Positions 60,243 to 64,000 of a DNA stretch of 64,000 bases are shown here, one piece after another (within the stretch, counting starts at the first letter, position 1; each line of letters begins with the position of its first letter). The notes under the pieces were generated by a model. It was not told the origin of the DNA and made no database searches. It saw only the letters and a program-made list of their open reading frames with translations. This DNA is from Panagrolaimus kolymaensis (taxonomy: Eukaryota; Nematoda; Chromadorea; Rhabditida; Panagrolaimidae). The translations under genes and the position numbers were made by a program. The stretch lies in assembly GCA_028622995.1 (NCBI GenBank), contig JAJQJQ010000055.1, positions 1,178,001-1,242,000 on the forward strand, read 5' to 3'.

Positions 60243-61452
60243 ATGCGTTTTGCATTAATTTTGTGTATTTTTCTATTTTTATTTTTACTTAATATCATAA
60301 ATGGTAATCCGACATTACCACCGTCGCCGACCAACGATTATAGACAAGATTTACTTGCAAATTTACAACAAAAAATAGATCGACATGATAAAGATTTAGA
60401 GATTTTATTGCAGGTATGTTTGTACCTTTTTTAGTTATGTACATTTTTTCCATTTTGATAATTAAGCATTTGGAAAGTCTCCAACATCGAGTGAATACAA
60501 TTTCGGGGAATGTTGGTGGAGTAACCATCCCTGGCCCTCTTGGACCACCTGGTTTATCTGGATTACGTGGATTTAAAGGTGAAAGAGGAGATAATGGAAT
60601 GCATGGACCACCAGGTCAAAAAGGTGAAATTGGACCTCAGGCAAGTACTACCATTCACAAATAGCAATGGCTAAAAATTTATACATACAAAAGTTGAAAG
60701 TAAATATTTTTTGTAGGGATTTCCAGGTGTCAAAGGTGATAATGGTGTAATGGGAGTACCTGGAAAGAAAGGAGATCCAGGCATTCCTGGGCGAAGAGGT
60801 GAATCTGGTATTCCAGGAATGAAGGGAATTAAAGGTGATAAAGGTCATGATGGATTGCCAGGAGTAGATGGAAGAGATGGAAAACCAGGTGAACATGGAA
60901 TGAAAGGAGATGCAGGGGGAAAAGGAAAACCAGGTAGTCAAAGAAAGGTTAAGAATTTTAACAGTTTAAAAAAGCTTAAGGAATTCCTGGATTTCCTGGA
61001 AGAAAAGGTGAATCAGGTACTCATGTCATTCCTGGAATGACAGGGACACCGGGTGAACGAGGATTTCCAGGATCGCCCGGAATGACTGGTATTTTTTCAA
61101 TGACGTTGCCGCATTTGATAAACTCCACTTTTTAGGACCATCTGGACCTATTGGACCACCGGGAGGAATTGGTCCATTCGGCATTCAAGGAGAAAAGGGA
61201 ATTCCTGGTTTACCTGGATCTAAAGGAAATGCTGGGCGGGATGGACAACCTGGCTTACCTAATTGGATAAATAATGACAAAGGATACTGTATCCTTGCAC
61301 TTGGAAATTGTCCGCCTGGTTTCACTCAAATTCAAGCATATCAAACAAATATAAATAATTATCGGTTTGGTGATTATGCTTTAGTTAAAATTGGAGAAAG
61401 AAATAGAGAAGAACAACGTTATACTATAGAAGTTCATGCTTGTTGTCGTTGA
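60243..61452 (+). CDS. Secreted collagen-like protein (328 aa)
   Basis: Exons 60243-60413, 60467-60640, 60717-60933, 60981-61088 and 61136-61452 join in phase to 328 residues. A signal peptide (first ~21 residues) is followed by a coiled-coil-like stretch (about 30-75) and Gly-X-Y repeats (about 80-265) with one break near GTHVIPG. The 63-residue C-terminal domain has four cysteines ([11 protein letters not shown] ... HACC). The intron after exon 2 starts with GC, not GT (CAG|GCAAGT), and the Gly-X-Y register runs through it unbroken. It lacks the N-terminal membrane segment of cuticle collagens, so it is probably a short-chain extracellular-matrix protein. The C-terminal domain was not recognised. 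An AATAAA lies at 61568-61573. Confidence 0.88.
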
Positions 61453-64000
61453 ACATTTTACCTTTTTTTAAACTTATAATTATTTTTTGAAGTTGTTTGT
61501 TTGGCTAAAAAAAAGTGCAAAGCACTTAAACTTGTGTGCTTTTTTGGGCTTCTTTTTTTAAAGCCATAATAAAGTTCCAAAAAGTTCATGAATTTGAAAA
61601 ATAAGTTAAAGTTTCAAAAAAAAATAAATTTTATAAAACAAACACTAGTTTTTTGCAAAATTTATTAAAGCCTTTTTTAAAATAAAAAATTTCTTTTTAT
61701 GATGCAATTCATTGTTTGAAACAGTGAAACAAAGAAAAAATATAAATATTTTATATTTTTCATTGGCAGCTGAATTTATGGTTGTTTAATCCCTGATGGG
61801 AAATAAAACACAAAAAAAATACTATGCCAAGTTTTGTCGACCTTTGACAAATTATTTCGCTACGTCATTTTATTTGTTTTATTACATAAATTTTCGAAAT
61901 AGAAAATTCTAAAGTTAACTTATAAATTAATATGGTTTACAACAACAATTTTTTTCTCACTTTTTCCATCCCATGTTTTTTTAAACAGCTATTTTTTTCT
62001 TCCTTGTGATATTTAAACCCACTCGAAGTAGTGGGATATAAGTTACACATATAATTTGGAAGAGTTTTACGAGAGTAATAAAAAATAAATGTTGACCAAA
62101 AATTTTGTTCCTTTTCTGATTCATTTATAAAATTGTTGCTTTTGTTTTTCGCTAAAGGGGAATAAATTTTTTGGAGTAGTTTTAATGTGTTTTGTTAACT
62201 TTTACTCAAATTTATATTGAAACATTTATTGTGGAATAAAACTAAACAAATAACTAAATGTGTGACAATGAAAGCTCCAACTGCATGATAAAGAGAGAGG
62301 TGAGAGAGAGAATGATACTGTAACTTTCTTGTTATTATACATGACTTTTCGATTTTATAAATTCTGTTTTAATCAAAAAGGGTGAAGAATTTTTTTAATG
62401 TATTGCATAAGCTATGTTGCTCTCTTTTTAGACTGCTTTTTCATTATTTTCTCAATCTTCTTGTTTCTTGCCATAAGTTTTGAGAGTGACGTCGTTGCGG
62501 GGCTGTTTGTTAAGAAATCCCAAAATTTGTTTTTTAACTATTTGACAACATAGTTTTCATATTTGGCATTTTATGATGCCTAAATTTAAAAAGAAAAAAA
62601 GATTATTTGTATTTCAAAATCAGCTTAAGATTATTTTTATTTTTTATATTTTTTTGATTGATTTAAGCGACTTTTAACAGTAAAAAAAGAAAAGGTGGAT
62701 GTTTTGATTAAAAACAACAAAGGTTTATCGTGGATTGTTTTTCATTTCCATTCTTTTTTAAATAATAAAAATAAAATGATGTAAAGCGAAGGAGGTGAAG
62801 GTTGGAAGATTAAAGACAATGACTTGTCATTCTTGTATTTTCTGGATAATGACTGCTATTGAGGGTGGTGACTTCTCTTTTATTCGAGATTTTTAAAAAT
62901 AATATAAAAGAGAAATAAATTTTTGCAGAAAATAGTGCAAAATTTCTCATAGAATTATTTTACTTTTTTTTCAATTTCCGTTGCCTTTTTTAGATTTAAA
63001 ACTCGTTTAAACTCTCACATAATTATTTCCTGAGCTTTCTAATTTTAACTTTTATCAAGGTTTGTGAAGAAAAAAATACAGTTAAAATAAAAAAAATTAT
63101 TTTTTTTAATCCATCACACTTTTTTGATATTTTTCTTTACGTTAAAATTTTTTAGTTTACTGTAGCCAAATTTGGATCCCTTAGTTGTTTTGTTTTTTAT
63201 TTGGATACATTTGATTACTCATTTAAAAAAATATGTGCATATTTGTTTTCAAGTAGACTACATTAAAATTTAAGGTTTCTTTGTTGCTCTTAATATACGC
63301 CTTCTAACTACGTAAACGAAGCATAAAAAAGCTCGATTTAATATACGTAATATCCGTAGATATTTTTTATTTGCACTTTTTTTTGAATATAAAAGTGTAC
63401 TCCTCTTTCTCAAAATACGACTACGGTAAAAATAATAACTGGCTATTTATTAATTAGTGGTTGTGTTTACAAAAGAGGAATTTTGACCGACCTCGAGTTA
63501 ATAAAAAAAATGAAGCATTAAAAATCTTCTTTTTTTGCTGTATTTCATCTTATTCCAATTTTTGATTTATGGAAAATGCTAGTTGCATAACAAGTAAAAA
63601 GGGACAATGACTACCTTCAATTATTTTTGACGGCATAAATTTTTTTCACATGATTTTGTGGGCGCTTTTTAGTTTTTAGCAAGCTTCTATTTTTAATAGG
63701 TTAAACCTCACTTTTTATGTTTTCTCTTGCCAAACATATTTTTCATTCATAAAAAAATAGAATTCAAAGTTCTTCCATTTTTTGAACTATAAAACCATGA
63801 TTCAGCTCTTCAGTGAAGCAAGTAAATCTATTTTCTTTCCCATTAAAAAAATACAAGTTCAGAAAAGTAAATATAACTCCGCCTTTTTTCTTTCTTTTGG
63901 GTTTCTTTTTTCTTTGTAATAAAGCTTCTTATTTTTCAAGGCAATTTTCTTATTTTTATCTTCGAAAGGTTTGGCAAAAAATTTTGATAAATGATTTAAC
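61453..64000. other. AT-rich downstream region, no gene seen
   Basis: Contains the 3' flank of the collagen-like gene. A GAGAGAGGTGAGAGAGAGAA patch lies near 62293. No splice-consistent coding, RNA gene or transposon border was recognised to the end of the window. Confidence 0.5.

Noticed and set aside
60295..60941. Minus-strand frames antisense to the collagen-like gene
   Set aside because: They are mirror images of the Gly-X-Y repeats and have no starts or splice sites of their own.

Overview
The window is eukaryotic nuclear DNA from a nematode-like genome. It is very AT-rich, with runs of A and T everywhere. Genes are broken into many exons by short introns, mostly 45-60 nt, that run from GTAAGT-like donors to TTTTAG or TTTCAG acceptors. 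The gene set (IL-17-like cytokine, FMRFamide-type receptor, INDY-type SLC13 carrier, sphingomyelin synthase, HP1-like proteins, a GC-AG intron) fits a nematode. The AT bias and the lineage-specific-looking proteins suggest a tylenchid such as a root-knot nematode; that genus-level guess is inference. Coding models below were assembled by hand from splice signals and reading phase, and every model called with confidence above 0.5 closes in frame.

Layout. 0.7-2.6 kb (+): a small four-helix membrane protein and a chemoreceptor-like membrane protein with a frame break. 3.0-3.5 kb (-): a 111-residue chromodomain protein. 5.3-10.0 kb (+): two secreted proteins in tandem, one proline-rich and one a candidate IL-17-type cytokine with an acidic prodomain and a furin-like site; each has a tRNA gene inside an intron (Arg-ACG, Thr-CGT). 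13.8-15.9 kb (+): mitochondrial branched-chain aminotransferase. 17.1-17.6 kb (-): an unrecognised 154-residue protein. 18.7-19.9 kb (-): an HP1-like protein with a chromodomain and a chromoshadow-like end. 20.8-23.2 kb (-): a 577-residue protein joining HAT-like helical repeats to an F-box-like C-terminal region. 23.8-30.7 kb (-): sphingomyelin synthase with three phase-compatible alternative first exons. 31.8-32.3 kb (+): a short secreted protein. 32.7-35.3 kb (-): SLC13-type transporter. 37.7-39.4 kb: a transposon-like island with a nested hAT-type MITE. 39.7-44.7 kb (-): a large membrane M1 aminopeptidase with a long inserted segment. 53.3-59.8 kb (+): a neuropeptide-type GPCR whose 4.9 kb first intron carries a second hAT-type element. 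60.2-61.5 kb (+): a secreted collagen-like protein.

The genes do not form an obvious pathway. Several are extracellular or cell-surface signalling parts (cytokine-like protein, receptor, peptidase, secreted proteins, collagen), and two are chromatin readers. Long stretches without recognisable genes (10.0-13.8, 44.7-53.3 and 61.5-64.0 kb) are AT-rich and show only chance reading frames.

The strongest non-genic signal is the pair of hAT-type elements. Each has exact 8-bp target duplications, and each is packed with short GC-rich direct and inverted repeats (GAGGCG in one, GGCCCG in the other) that stand out sharply from the AT-rich background.
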